DNA of 47,894 nt, from positions 763,501 through 811,394 of the forward strand of contig RPFO01000406.1 in assembly GCA_009746045.1 (NCBI GenBank), in the 5' to 3' direction. Shown here piece after piece: positions 17,187-28,589 of this stretch (position 1 is its first letter; each line of letters begins with the position of its first letter). This stretch comes from Mesostigma viride (Eukaryota > Streptophyta > Mesostigmatophyceae > Mesostigmatales > Mesostigmataceae). The position numbers were made by a program, and so were the translations under genes. The notes beneath the pieces are model-generated. The model saw nothing but the letters and a program-made list of their open reading frames with translations, was not told where the DNA came from and searched no databases.

Positions 17187-19074
17187 CCGTCGAGGGGCGG
17201 TCTAAACACCACCTCACGGTGGGGGTGGGCTTAGTACGCACCCCATAGTGGTCTACCTGAGTTGGAACGCCAGATCAAGTTCTTCGAGTCCTTGCATAGC
17301 CTTGAGGGGGTCACTCCGGCCCGCCACTTTTTGGTTATGCTGCTTGACGCCAAAGCCACGCTCCCCGTGGGCACAGCTGGCAGTCGCTTTGCGCCTGCTG
17401 ACACGGCTGCTAACGACAACACTCCCCTGTTTTCTGCCTTTTTAATTGCGGGATAGCGGGATGGTTGCTCAGTCAACTGCCATGCACTTCCAACGTCCCT
17501 CACAGGACTTGGTCACTTTTCGTGGCCCTAACGGCCGTCAGGCCTGTTTGGACTACGTGGTGGTACGGCAGCCCAGGTGCACCTCAGTACTGGACGCCCG
17601 AGTGTTTGACACGCCCACGGTGTGCTCTGACCACCGCCTCAGTGGTGCGTGCGACCATTCGGCTCCGGTTCCACGTCCCCGAGCGCCGCGCCCCAGTGGC
17701 CCGTCCTGACTGCATGGTCTGCTCTACGCCTGGTCCGGGGAGATCCTGAGGACTGGACGGACACCGAGCGCGAGCGGAACCCGTGCCGACTGGAGTACCT
17801 GTCGGCCCTGGACGCCCGGGCGGACGTCGACGAGCTGGACAAGGGTGCTCCCAACGCCGCCATTTTTGCGGGCTTTGCGGCCCGTGCCCCGCTGCTGGCG
17901 GCCCGGCACCTGCCGGTCATGCCCCGCTGCCGCCCCGGCCCACTCTACCGCCAGGACCCCAAGGTCTTGGCCGCCCGGCACCGCCTCAAACGTAACCGGG
18001 ACCCATTGCTGAAACCGGTGCTCCTGGCCGCCCTTGGGGAGGCCTACGTACATGCTCAGGACGCAGAGGCGGCCCAGTGCATCGCAGCTAGATGCCAAGG
18101 CCTGCCAAGCTCGCAACCAGGGCAAGGACATGTGGTACCACCTCGATTGACCGGCTCGGCGGCCGGCGGCAGCGCACCCCGGTGGAGCACACGGGGGACG
18201 GCACGGCGCCGGTCAGCCTTGACCGCTGGTTGGCCCACAATGTTTCCTTGACCGGTGGGGCTCGCGCCCCCCCCCCGCCGCTTCACCCCGAGACGGCCGC
18301 CCGCCTCGGGGCTGCCGGACCCCCGCCGCCGCCAGCGCCCCCCTCCTCGGCCGCGGACTACCAAGTCCCCGCCTTGCAGGAGGGCTGCCTTGCCACTGAC
18401 GACGTCGTCCACCCCTTCACTTTGAAGGAATTGGACGGCGCCCTTGCTCGCCTGCGGCACGATGCGGCGGTCGGTGCCGACCACCTTTCTGCTGAGTTGC
18501 TGAAGACCCCTGACCTTGCGGTGAGGGAGCTTCTGCTGGCGTTCTGCAACCGTGTCCTGCTCTCTGATGAGCCTCCGCCTGCTGAGTGGCAGACGGCCAT
18601 CCGAGTCATGCTGTACAAGAAGGGCTCTGGGCTGCTGACCCCGGTAACTATCGGGGTGTCTGCCTCCAAAGCGCCGCGCTGAAGGTTTTCATGTGCATGA
18701 TGCTGCACCGGCTCTGCGCCGCGCTGGACCCACACCTGGGTGAGTCTCAGATCGGTTTCCGTCGTGGTCGTAACACTGTCATGGCTGTGTTTGTCGCGCG
18801 CCGGTTGATGGATCGGGAGGTGCGTCGCCTAAAGTTGCCCTGACAGTTTGCCGCTAGTCTTCATTTTTGTTGACTATATCAAGGCCTTTGACACGGTCCT
18901 CTGGGAGGCTCTTTGGGCCATCCTAGCTCGATCTGGATCGGGTACCACCTGCGTTTATTGCTGCCATTCGTCGACTGTATGAGGGCTCACAGGCAGTAGT
19001 GCGGACTGCGGAAGGCACCACCCCACCATTCCCCCTTCACCACGGGGTGTGGCAAGGTTGTGTCCTGTCCCCAT
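17187..19074 (+). pseudogene. LINE ORF2 on +, segment 1 (endonuclease end and RT)
   Basis: 5'-truncated LINE starting inside the endonuclease domain. Recognisable parts are the DAKATLPVGTAGSRFAP stretch, TVCSDHRL with the SDH catalytic box near 17615-17640, a Pro-rich linker, MLYKKGS, NYRGVCLQSAALKVF, SQIGFRRGRNT, VFIFVDYIKAFDTVLWEAL (RT motif A) and TGVWQGCVLSP (motif B). Small indels break the frame. At 19074 it is cut by a - strand LINE. The same reading resumes at 29052 after the CCCCAT shared by both flanks. Confidence 0.85.
19062..19074. repeat. 13-bp TSD of the - strand LINE, left copy
   Basis: GTCCTGTCCCCAT occurs here and at 29039-29051. The bases beyond the right copy continue the interrupted RT reading frame of the left copy. 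Confidence 0.85.
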
Positions 19075-19098
19075 TAATTAAAATTAAATTAAATTATA

Positions 19099-19123
19099 AC
19101 ATGCCTCCGTTGGGAGATCATGT
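19099..19123 (-). other. 3'-terminal stem-loop of the - LINE
   Basis: In element sense ACATG pairs with CATGT and CTCC with GGAG around loop CAAC, with an A-T/G internal loop. An AATTT-repeat tail follows at 19075-19098. Confidence 0.75.
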
Positions 19124-19203
19124 AGCACATATTCCTTGATGGATGGTGGAATGGAGAGAGCCGCGTAATCTAACTAACCTAACTCTAGTCAATCTAGTCT
19201 AGA

Positions 19204-20168
19204 AAAAATCCTAACTACCCTACTCATCAAAACGCCTCCTCCTCTTGGGGGGAGGTGGCTTGCCCACAGGGTCGGGCGTGTGGTGAGCCTTGACAATCTT
19301 CTTCCACCGCGTCTTGTTTTGCATGGCAGTCCAAAGAAGGGAGAGAGAGTGGATGCGGTATTCAAACTGGGCTGGGACCAGTAGGTCATCCAGCAACATC
19401 TGTACGTAGTTCGTGACATGTTTCCCTACCTTTTTGGCAAGGCCCTTGGGGCCAGGCCAGGTCAGAATGTGCCGCCCTGGCTGGCCAAGCCGCTGGGGGC
19501 CTGCCAGACCAAGGGCGGTGTCGACCTGGCTAGTGCGAGCAAGGTGTCCTACAAATGCTATGCTTCGCTGTCTAATCTCGTCTGAAACACGAGCCATGCC
19601 CTGATACAAAGACTCGGATGATGGGCGCTTGGAAAACCCTACGTTCAGGGCCTGGCGGGGCATCCTGTAAACTGTGCCGTCTAGCCTAGCTGCCAGTGTG
19701 CGTGTGAGTGTCCAGGCCTCGGCGCCATACGTGAGCACCGTGAGGACGAGGACCTTGAAGAGCATGCGCTTAATTGCGGTGCTCGCCCAGGCCCTTGGAG
19801 CGCCAGTAGGTGTTGAGCGAACGAAGCCTAGCCCAGGCCAGGCCGATGCGGGTGTCCACATCGTTGGCGGTGTCAGGGAGCCAACTCCCCAACAGATTGA
19901 AGCGATCGCGGAACGGGACCGTCGTCCCGTCGAGCAGGCGCGGCAGCGGCGGTGTACTGGAGGCCCTAATCACCATCGCCTCAGTTTTGACACTAATCTC
20001 CAACCCCACCGCCCTCGCCTCCAGGCCCAGACAGTCCAGCCAGGTCTGAATGTGCTCGGGGCGCGCGATGAGGGTGGTGTCATCCGCATAAATCAGGTCG
20101 GCCAGGCGGTATAGCCATGTTCAACTGAACCCCGCCGTGCTCTTTCTCGTTAAGGATGTCCAAGCCTC
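19204..20168 (-). pseudogene. LINE ORF2 on -, 3' part after RT
   Basis: Contains LIYADDTTLI-type sequence at its start (decayed), then MGLEISVKTEAMVI, DGTTVPFRDRFNLLGSWLPD, YGAEAWTLTRTLAARLDGT, RSIAFVGHLARTSQVD and a basic tail PKRRRRFDE before the stop at 19220. A frameshift lies near 19770. It joins 25166 across the Copia insertion. Confidence 0.82.
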
Positions 20169-20173
20169 AGTGG
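20169..20173. repeat. 5-bp TSD AGTGG of the Copia element, left copy
   Basis: AGTGG at 20169-20173 and 25161-25165 flanks the two LTRs exactly. Confidence 0.9.
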
Positions 20174-20918
20174 TGTCAAGGACATGGTCCTTGTATTTGT
20201 ACCCACCTGACCTGGCTAGATAGATAGAGGCTCTTGTACAGGAGCCACTGTTTTTTATCCCGTTGGATTTGGCCTACAAATGAGAAAGTTGTGGCCAGTT
20301 TTAGTAATCAGGGATTAGTACCTATGCCAAGTGGATCCTTATAGGCAGCTGACAAATCTGTCTATGTCAGCTGACCTATGACATGTCAGATGAGAATCTA
20401 TGACAGGACAGTTGACTGATTGACATGTACACTGTGCATGTCAGATGTGGCGCTGATATGTTCACGCCAGATTTACTTCATCATCATCAGATCACACACA
20501 GAGAGATCTTTTATTAAATAGTTAGATTACTGTGCAGCAGTTACAAGTTAAGACTGTACATCAGTTACAAGATAAGGCTGTACAGCAGTTACAAGATAAG
20601 ATTTATTCTTGTCTAGATCTGATTGGTAGCCTGTACACTGACCTAACCTGATTGGTGGCCTGAGTATTACATGAGAATATTCCTAGGCACATTCCTAGCC
20701 AGCCAATCAGGTCATTCCAGTTTTCTGCCTGTGTTTTTTCCTCGAGTTAATAAAACAACTGAGGAGCCTTGCCAAAGGTACTCCTCACTATCATTCTGCC
20801 TCAAACTGAGTCTCTGTCTCTTTGCTTCCATCCTCCATAGCCTGTACCTGCAAGGACAGGCACATTTGGGTTCCAATCACAAGCATTGTAGAAGGCAAAC
20901 CCATTAGTTCTTTCAACA
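20174..20918 (+). repeat. 5' LTR of the Copia element
   Basis: 745 bp, TGTCAAGGAC...TTTCAACA. It contains AATAAAA at about 20748 as a possible polyadenylation signal and short GTTACAAG repeats at about 20540-20600. Confidence 0.92.
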
Positions 20919-20932
20919 TGGTATCGGAGGTT
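20919..20932 (+). other. Primer-binding site
   Basis: TGGTATCGGAGG immediately follows the LTR. It closely resembles the TGGTATCAGAGC initiator-Met tRNA site common in plant Copia elements. Confidence 0.8.
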
Positions 20933-21009
20933 TGATGCCTACCCTGCATTTGAGGAGCAGAGACATTCATCTGACTACCCCAGAGACAACACCCAGACCC
21001 AGATCAACC

Positions 21010-23078
21010 ATGGAGGATCAAGACACCCAAACTGCTACCAGACAGCCTGACTACACCTCTCTTGTTTCAACAGTTGCCAAGAGCTGCAAGAAATTTGTTG
21101 GTGCAGCTGGTGATGATTACAGCAAGTGGGAGGAGTGGAAGAATTGTTTTTGGCTGTTGTCAGTCTTTTCAGTTTGGATGCTGTCCTGCTGGGCACTGAG
21201 GAGAATGACAGGGCTGATAAGGCCCTGTGGGCAGCTTTGCTCACCTGTCTAACAGGTGAAGCTGCACGCCTAATGGCCACTGTGGCCAACAAAACTGGTA
21301 GCCAAGCATGGCAGTGTCTCATGGAGAACTATGAGCAAACCAGGCTAACCAAGAGTCACAGGTTTGAGCTGAGGAGCAAGCTGCACCGCCTACAGAAGCT
21401 TCCTAACGAGACCATGCAACAGCTCGTGAGGAGGGCGGAGCTTCTACGTGCTGACTACCAGGCTGCAGGGGGAGTCATCCAGGACCGTGATTTTGCTGCC
21501 ATTCTACTGGGAGCACTGACAGACGAGTACCGCCCTGCGCTGGTGTCTGTAAGGTTCAACGAGGAGGACCCACTACCTGTGGTGAAGAGGGCACTCATGG
21601 AGGCGGAGGATCTGCTCAAGGGGGGACGTGCTGTGGTGAAAAAGGAGAGTGCTGGCACTGGCCAGGCCTACCACACCAACAGCAAGGGGAACGGGGGGAC
21701 CAAGAAATGCAGTCACTGTGGCCTGTCAAATCACAAGGACAAAGACTGCTGGAAGGAGCATCCTGAGAAGGCCCCACGCTGGTACCCCAACCAGCACAGG
21801 GGGGGCAAGGGCGGCAACCGAGGGAACCAGAGCAAGGGACGCAACGCACCTGCTGGATCCGCTGCCAACGCAACTCAGGAGGCGGCTGAACTGCCGCCTG
21901 GCTTCTGCATGGTCACCATCGCCGAGGAGTCGCCGTCGACGCCGCTGGAGGCTGCTGCTCTCACGCAGTATACGGGCGACAAACTCAACTGGGTGCTGGA
22001 CTCGGCTGCGAGCAGCCACATGTCCCCGTGCCGTTCTGACTTCGTGTCACTTATCCCCCACAACAGGCAGATCGTCGGATCAGGCGGCGACCTGCAAGCT
22101 GCTGGAGTTGGCACAGTTTCTGTGCATTTGCCGGGGAGCGAGCTCCGACTGGATGGAGCCCTTCTGGTCCCCGAGCTGCCCGTTCGGGTGCTCTCTGTTG
22201 GAGCGCTCGTGAAGGCTGGCCACAAGCTGGATTTCAACCAGGAAATCGCTGTGGTGGACAACAAGGCGCACAAGATGGAGCAGAGGGACAACGTCTACGT
22301 GTTACCTGCTCTCAACAAGAAGGCGGCGCTGGCGGCCACGACCGTGCGGCCGTTGGGGTCGCTGTGGAGCGCTGGCCTGCCAGTGGCGGCCATGTCCAAG
22401 ACGCTGGGCTTTCTGCCTGGCTTTTCGCGGCCTTTGGGGCTGCAGGCTTCTTCCCGAGGCGCTTTGCTGCGCCCGGTGTCGTCGCCACTGTCGTGTGGCG
22501 GCAAGGGCGGTTTTTCCGCTGACAAACCTGCAATTGTGCAGGATTTTGGCGTGGTGGGGACGGCAAGGAATGGGATCGGCTTAGTACCGGTCGTTGGGGC
22601 ACACGGGGAGGACGGTTCCTGGAGTTCTGCGTCGGGCAGTACTACTTATAGCCCTCTCGTGCCAGATCAGGTGGACTCTGCTCCACCAGTTTCCCTGACC
22701 CCTCCAGCGGCGAGCTCACCTGGCTTGCCGTTGTCCATGGATGTCAACCTACGTGGCGTGCTGGGAGAGCTTCCCCAGCCTGGCATCGTTTGGCCTACTA
22801 GTGCCAACACGCAGACGTCACCAAGCCTGCTGCGTGACGGTTTCGCTCCCTGGCCAGAATCAAGTGGGGGTTTGGCGTGGCGCGTCTCGGGCGCCAGCAT
22901 TTTGGATTTTGCTGCGGGGGGAATTCCTGGTGAGGGGAGGCCACCAGATGCACCAAGTCCAAGCCCAGTCCTGGAGCCAAGTCCTGGAGCTGGAGTCGTC
23001 GGCTGCCACGTGTCCCTGTCAATTTGGGACTGTGCTGAGCCAACAAGTTGCCGGCACAAGTGCTGCCTTGAGCACTAA
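21010..23078 (+). pseudogene. Copia Gag-protease with an unusual C-terminal extension
   Basis: The start is the ATG at 21010 (MEDQDTQT). One frameshift near 21147 is needed, after which 21126-23078 stays open to the stop. The Gag part is of UBN2 type, with LTCLTGEAARLMATV and a QLVRRAELLRADY helix. A CCHC knuckle CSHCGLSNHKDKDC lies at 21708-21750. The protease has WVLDSAASSHMSP at about 21990 and LPVRVLSVGALVKAGHKLDF. After it, where the pre-integrase and integrase domains should follow, about 270 residues of Ser/Pro/Gly-rich sequence match nothing I know. This extension stays open over 800 bp, which suggests it is or was translated. Confidence 0.8.
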
Positions 23079-24407
23079 GGCGGTCGGTGCGGGAGCCCTG
23101 CTTCCGCTATTTTCATGGCGATTTTTGGGGATGCGCTATGGTCACGTTCGTTGGGAATTTGATAGCTAGCTTAACTAACCCCTTATGATCTCAAGTCGCC
23201 ACTGTTTTTCGTTCGTGAAAAATTGCTTTAGACACGAATATTTTGTGGTCTATTGTGCTGTTAGGTGCGGGGTCCTTCCGGCCTTATGCATCTCGCATAG
23301 TCTTGTTTTGTTTCTGCTAGACTTTTTCATAGCGCTTCGTCGGGATGCGTTATTTGAGTTCTAGACCACCTGTGTTCATCGTCCCCATGACGTTCTTCTA
23401 CCAGCAATGGTATGTTTTCCAAGTTCTTTGTAATCTTGGTACGTTTGGCTAGCGCCGGTTTGCTGGCCATGTCTCCGTTCTTGCTGACCCTTTTTGTGGT
23501 CAATCTGCACGTTCATTTCATGTCGTGTGTGTTGCCCATTCTTAGGGCATACTTTCTCGTTGCATGCTAGGTTTGTTCATGCAGTTTGCGGTTGTGTCTT
23601 TTGTACATAGCCTGCGTTTGTGCTCCTGACTTTGTCGTCGCTTCATGTCCCGTTTTTAGTCGCTTTCAACTATCGTTGGTTAATCAGAGCTGTCTTTTCA
23701 GTTCGTTCATGTTGGCTAATGCTAAGATCCATGACTATGTCGGTTTATGTTAGTTACCTGTGTGATTAAGGTGTGTCAGGACTACGTGTTCTGCTCCTTG
23801 TTCACCGTTGGTGCTCTGCCGTAGGTCGGATGCTTTATGTCGTTAATCACATGTTTTATGCGTTAATCATACATCATGTCCCCTGCATTGTCTAAGAGTT
23901 TGCCTGTGTTAGAGCATTTTGTGTGCTTCTTCATGTTTTCAGGCGACGCTAGAGTGAGGGGGGTGTGATCCAAAGCGCATCTTCCCAACGAAGTTTTTGA
24001 CTTGGCAACACATGCTAGTTGCTGGGCGATGCGGCAATCTTTCCTGCTGCTTTCGTTGGACACTCGGCGCGTCACCGGTCCGGAGTTCCAGTTTCCAGTT
24101 TCCGTGGAGATCGTCTTTTGACTACTTTGACCACGGTGTTTGCTAGCGAGGGGGGTGGATGTTTTTCGCCCACTTACCCGTGATCAGTTAGTGTTTGATC
24201 CTTACCACTGGCCTGGGTTGCATCCCATTTTTGGTTTGGTGCCATGTGGGTAAGGGGGGTGTCAAGGTTGTACCCAAATGTCACCTTGATAGTGAGTACT
24301 GAATTTAATTCTAGAGTCCTATGTTTGGTCAAGGCTTGACTGGCTGAGAGCTTTTCCTCTAAGTGTTATACTTGACAGGATAGCACTAGAGCAAGGTCAT
24401 GTGTTGT
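23079..24407. other. Non-coding internal region of the Copia element
   Basis: About 1.3 kb, T-rich, with no ORF above 70 aa. It occupies the place of integrase-RT-RNase H and shows no trace of them. At 24247-24264 a copy of the polypurine tract plus LTR start (GGGGGGTGTCAAGG) appears 159 bp before the real one. Confidence 0.7.
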
Positions 24408-24415
24408 AAGGGGGG
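24408..24415 (+). other. Polypurine tract
   Basis: AAGGGGGG directly before the 3' LTR start TGTCAAGG; plus-strand priming site. Confidence 0.8.
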
Positions 24416-25160
24416 TGTCAAGGACATGGTCCTTGTATTTGTACCCACCTGACCTGGCTAGATAGATAGAGGCTCTTGTACAGGAGCCACTGTTTTTTAT
24501 CCCGTTGGATTTGGCCTACAAATGAGAAAGTTGTGGCCAGTTTTAGTAATCAGGGATTAGTACCTATGCCAAGTGGATCCTTATAGGCAGCTGACAAATC
24601 TGTCTATGTCAGCTGACCTATGACATGTCAGATGAGAATCTATGACAGGACAGCTGACTGATTGACATGTACACTGTGCATGTCAGATGTGGCGCTGATA
24701 TGTTCACGCCAGATTTACTTCATCATCATCAGATCACACACAGAGAGATCTTTTATTAAATAGTTAGATTACTGTGCAGCAGTTACAAGTTAAGACTGTA
24801 CATCAGTTACAAGATAAGGCTGTACAGCAGTTACAAGATAAGATTTATTCTTGTCTAGATCTGATTGGTAGCCTGTACACTGACCTAACCTGATTGGTGG
24901 CCTGAGTATTACATGAGAATATTCCTAGGCACATTCCTAGCCAGCCAATCAGGTCATTCCAGTTTTCTGCCTGTGTTTTTTCCTCGAGTTAATAAAACAA
25001 CTGAGGAGCCTTGCCAAAGGTACTCCTCACTATCATTCTGCCTCAAACTGAGTCTCTGTCTCTTTGCTTCCATCCTCCATAGCCTGTACCTGCAAGGACA
25101 GGCACATTTGGGTTCCAATCACAAGCATTGTAGAAGGCAAACCCATTAGTTCTTTCAACA
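24416..25160 (+). repeat. 3' LTR of the Copia element
   Basis: 745 bp, one visible difference from the 5' LTR, followed by TSD AGTGG at 25161-25165. Confidence 0.92.
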
Positions 25161-25165
25161 AGTGG

Positions 25166-27743
25166 CTCGAACCCCTTAAGAGCAGTAAAGCGCGCACGTG
25201 CCCGGCGCATGACGTGATCCACGACAATAATGAACAGGTATGGGGACAGGACATAACCTTGCCACACCCCGTGGTGAAGGGGGAATGGTGGGGTGCAGTG
25301 CCTTCCGCAGTCTGCACTACTGCCTGTGAACCCTCATACAGTCGGCGAATGGCAGCAATAAACGCTGGTGGCACTCGATCCAGAGCTAGGATGGCCCAAA
25401 GAGCCTCCCAGAGGACCGTGTCAAAGGCCTTGATGATATAGTCAACAAAAATGAAGACCAGCGGCAAACTGTCAGGGCAAAGGCGACGCACCTCCCGATC
25501 CATCGCGCGACAAACATAGCCATGACAGTGTTACGACCATATGCAACGGAAACCCATCTGAGACTCACCCAGGTGTGGATCCAGCGCGGCGCGGAGCCGG
25601 TGCAGCATCATGCGCATGAAGACCTTCAGCGCGGCGCTCTGGAGGCAGACACCCCGATAGTTACCGGGGTCAGCAGCAGAGCCCTTCTTGTACAGCATGA
25701 CGCGGATGACCGTCTGCCACTCAGCAGGCGGAGGCTCGTCAGAAAGCAGGGCACGGTTGCAGAACGCCAGCAGAAGATCCCTAACCGCCGGATCAGGGGT
25801 CTTCAGCAACTCAGCAGAAAGGTGGTCGGCACCGACCGCCGCATCGTGCCGCAGGCGAGCAAGGGCGCCGTCCAATTCCTTCAAAGTGAAGGGGTGGACG
25901 ACGTCGTCAGTGGCAAGGCAGCCCTCCTGCAAGGCGGGGACTTGGTAGTCCGCGGCCGAGGAGGGGGGCGCTGGCGGCGGCGGGGGTCCGGCAGCCCCGA
26001 GGCGGGCGGCCGTCTCGGGGTGAAGCGGCGGGGGGGGGGCGCGAGCCCCACCGGTCAAGGAAACATTGTGGGCCAACCAGCGGTCAAGGCTGACCGGCGC
26101 CGTGCCGTCCCCCGTGTGCTCCACCGGGGTGCGCTGCCGCCGGCCGCCGAGCCGGTCGATCGAGGTGGTACCACATGTCCTTGCCCTGGTTGCGAGCCTG
26201 GCAGGCCTTGGCATCCGCGATGCACTGGGCCGCCTCCGCGTCCTGAGCGTGCTCATAGGCCTCCACGAGGGCGGCCTTGAGCACTGGTTGCTGCAGCGGG
26301 TCCCGGTTACGCTTGAGGCGGTGCCGGGCGGCCAAGACCTTGGGGTCCTGGCGGTATAGAGCGGGCCGGGGCGGCGGCGGGGCATGGCCGGCAGGTGCCG
26401 GGCCGCCAGCGACGGGGCACGGGCCGCAAAGCCCGCAAAAATGGCGGCGTTGGGAGCACCCTTGTCCAGCTCGTCGACGTCCGCCCGGGCGCCCAGGGGC
26501 GACAGGTACTCCAGTCGGCACCGGTTCCGCTCCGACGTGCTCGGCGTCCGTCCAGTCCTCAGGATCTCCCCGGACCGGGCGTAGAGCAGACCAGTCAGGG
26601 GCTCAGGGCGGACCACTGGGGCGCGGCGCTCGGGGACGTGGAACCGGAGCCAAATGGTCGCGCGCACCAACCGGTGGTCAGAGCACACCGTGGGCGTGTC
26701 AAACACTCGGGTGTCCAGAACCGAGGTGCACCTGGGCTGCCGTACCACCACGTAGTCCAAACAGGCCTGACGGCCGTTAGGGCCACGAAAAGTGACCAAG
26801 TCCTGCATGTGAGGGACGTTGGAAGTGGCAGTTGACAGCAACCATCCCGCTATCCCGCAAAAAGGCAGAAAACAGGGGAGTGTTGTCGTTAGCGGCCGTG
26901 TCAGCAGGCGCAAAGCGACTGCCAGCAGTGCCCACGGGGAGCGTGGCTTTGGCGTCGAGCAGCATAACCAAAAAGTGGCGGGCCGGAGTGACCCCCTCAA
27001 GGCTAATATGCAAGGACTCGAAGAACTTCTGGCGTTCCGACTCAGGTAGACCACTATGGGGTGCGTAGCCCACCCCCACCGTGAGGTGGTGTTTAGACCG
27101 CCCCTCTACAGAGGTGAAATGTGCTACCATAAGGCGTGGGGTTAAAAACTTAAGTGTGCTGAGGCTAGCAACTGCCAGCGGCGAACACAAAAGAACAACA
27201 CCACCTTGGCCTGGCGTACCGCTGCCAGCGAAGTAAAACCGCCAGCCACCCGCTAGGCGATCAGTGCGCACCATGCCAGGTGGCACCTTGCGGCGGTGTT
27301 CCTGGACGCCTAGAATAGATACACGATGTGCTATGCAGAAGGCCACTAGCTCTTCTACCCGGTAGCTATGGCCGTCATCGGCTAGTAATGTGCGTGCATT
27401 AAAGGTGGCAAGGGCCAACAAGGATGCCTGCTGGCCCACCAGGGGAGCCGGGACGGCGATGGAGGATGGGGGTGGGTGCGGCGGGGGGTGGAGGTGGGGG
27501 TGGAACGGGGGGAAGGGAAGCGGAGGAAATAGTGCTTTTCATCGCATTTATTTTGTCCTGCAGGCCTAGGATGCGAGCCTGCCGCCTGCTCTGGGTATTC
27601 GGGGATGCTTGCGCAACGCAGAGGCGTAGAAAATCTAGCATGCGTTGGGTGTTGCTAATCTGGCTGCTGAGAGCAGCCTGTCGTTCTATAGCCCGAGATA
27701 CCGGCACCACCATGTGTCTCAGTCGACTGTTAGGTCGATGCAT
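25166..27743 (-). pseudogene. LINE ORF2 on -, endonuclease and RT
   Basis: The N-terminus from 27743 has a Pro-rich run, then after a frameshift LALATFNARTLLADDG and VSILGVQEHRR (the catalytic Glu of the AP endonuclease), FLVMLLDAKA, and TVCSDHRLV with the SDH box near 26690. The RT follows: MLYKKGSAADPGNYRGVCLQSAALKVF, then FIFVDYIIKAFDTVLWEAL (motif A), and motif B just before 25166. Long parts (25531-27054) remain open. Together with 19204-20168 it makes a full ORF2 of L1 type, endonuclease-RT-C-terminal block, that nicks target DNA and primes reverse transcription. Frameshifts make it inactive. Confidence 0.85.
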
Positions 27744-27852
27744 GGTAGTGGAACAGGGGACTATTTAGAGGCTGTCCCCGAAGCCTGTTAGCCGCGAGCC
27801 GGCGAGGAAGGTTGTCTACCTACTGGCACCAACAGAGGCAGCACCCTTCTGG

Positions 27853-28589
27853 CTAGACACCTGACGAGACCGGCTCCGCTCCGGGGGTGTTAATCGGAAC
27901 ACCTTTAATTAATCTGCTTCCCATCAAAGAATGCGGCAAAGGAGCCATCCTGAAGCAAAGCAACTTAATGCGTTTACCCTTGGTCTCGAGCTGCTTGGTC
28001 TCCTGGACGATGGTGCTGTTCCACACCGCGCTCCTCGCCTTCAGTTGAGCCGGCGTGTAGTCCTCGTCGAGGCTGAAGTCACCGTGCTGCATGGAGCAGA
28101 CGACGTGCTCCCAGCACGAGGCGTTTGTCGTGCATGGAGGCCATGGTGACGACGACCAGGCCCAGAGGGCCTGGCAGCCGAATGGCTCGTTCCATGACAA
28201 CACGGTTTTGGGCTCCCACTTAGGCCACTCATCCGAAGCAGCTAGCTCCATAACCTGGCCGCGGCGAGCCTGGGTGGCGAATCGGGGCGTCGTGTTCGTT
28301 GCGGAGCTTCAGCACGTTTAGCACTTCGGCGTCGCTGAAGCCGAGGAAGACAGCGATGTCGTCCAGGCTCAAAGTTACGCTTGTCTGGCATGTAGAATGA
28401 GGAAGAAATGGAGTCCGGCAAGGAGGTTTCAGCCGCTATCGGAGTTGCTTCCGAAGTCGCTTCCGAAGTCTTGGTTCGCTTGTTAGCGGCGTTCTTGGCG
28501 ACGACAATGTCGTGGGCGATTTTGTTTGCAGCAATCTGGGCATCAATGGATTCGGCAGCAAGAGCTGAAGACGATGCGGGGCCCTCCAT
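27853..28589 (-). pseudogene. Probable ORF1 of the - LINE
   Basis: The start is the ATG at 28589 (MEGPASSSALAAESIDAQIA). The frame changes near 28380 to one with LSLDDIAVFLGFSDAEVLNVLKL and again near 28250 to one ending GAEPVSSGV at 27853. About 240 aa. It is not similar in sequence to the 448-aa ORF1 of the ORF1-only elements and I see no RRM, so the ORF1 call rests on position. Confidence 0.5.

Larger units (their letters stand above)
20174..25160 (+). mobile_element. Young non-autonomous Copia-type LTR element
   Basis: Two 745-bp LTRs (20174-20918 and 24416-25160), TG...CA ends, 5-bp TSD, a primer-binding site and a G-rich polypurine tract make a structurally complete element. By eye the LTRs differ at a single base (T at about 20412, C at about 24654), so insertion was recent. 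It encodes gag and protease only; integrase, RT and RNase H are absent. This is the build of TR-GAG-type elements, which borrow enzymes from an autonomous relative. It sits in ORF2 of the - LINE. Confidence 0.9.

Noticed and set aside
21735-23059. Integrase or RT in the recent Copia element
   Set aside because: All six frames after the protease were read; no HHCC, DDE or YxDD motif is present.
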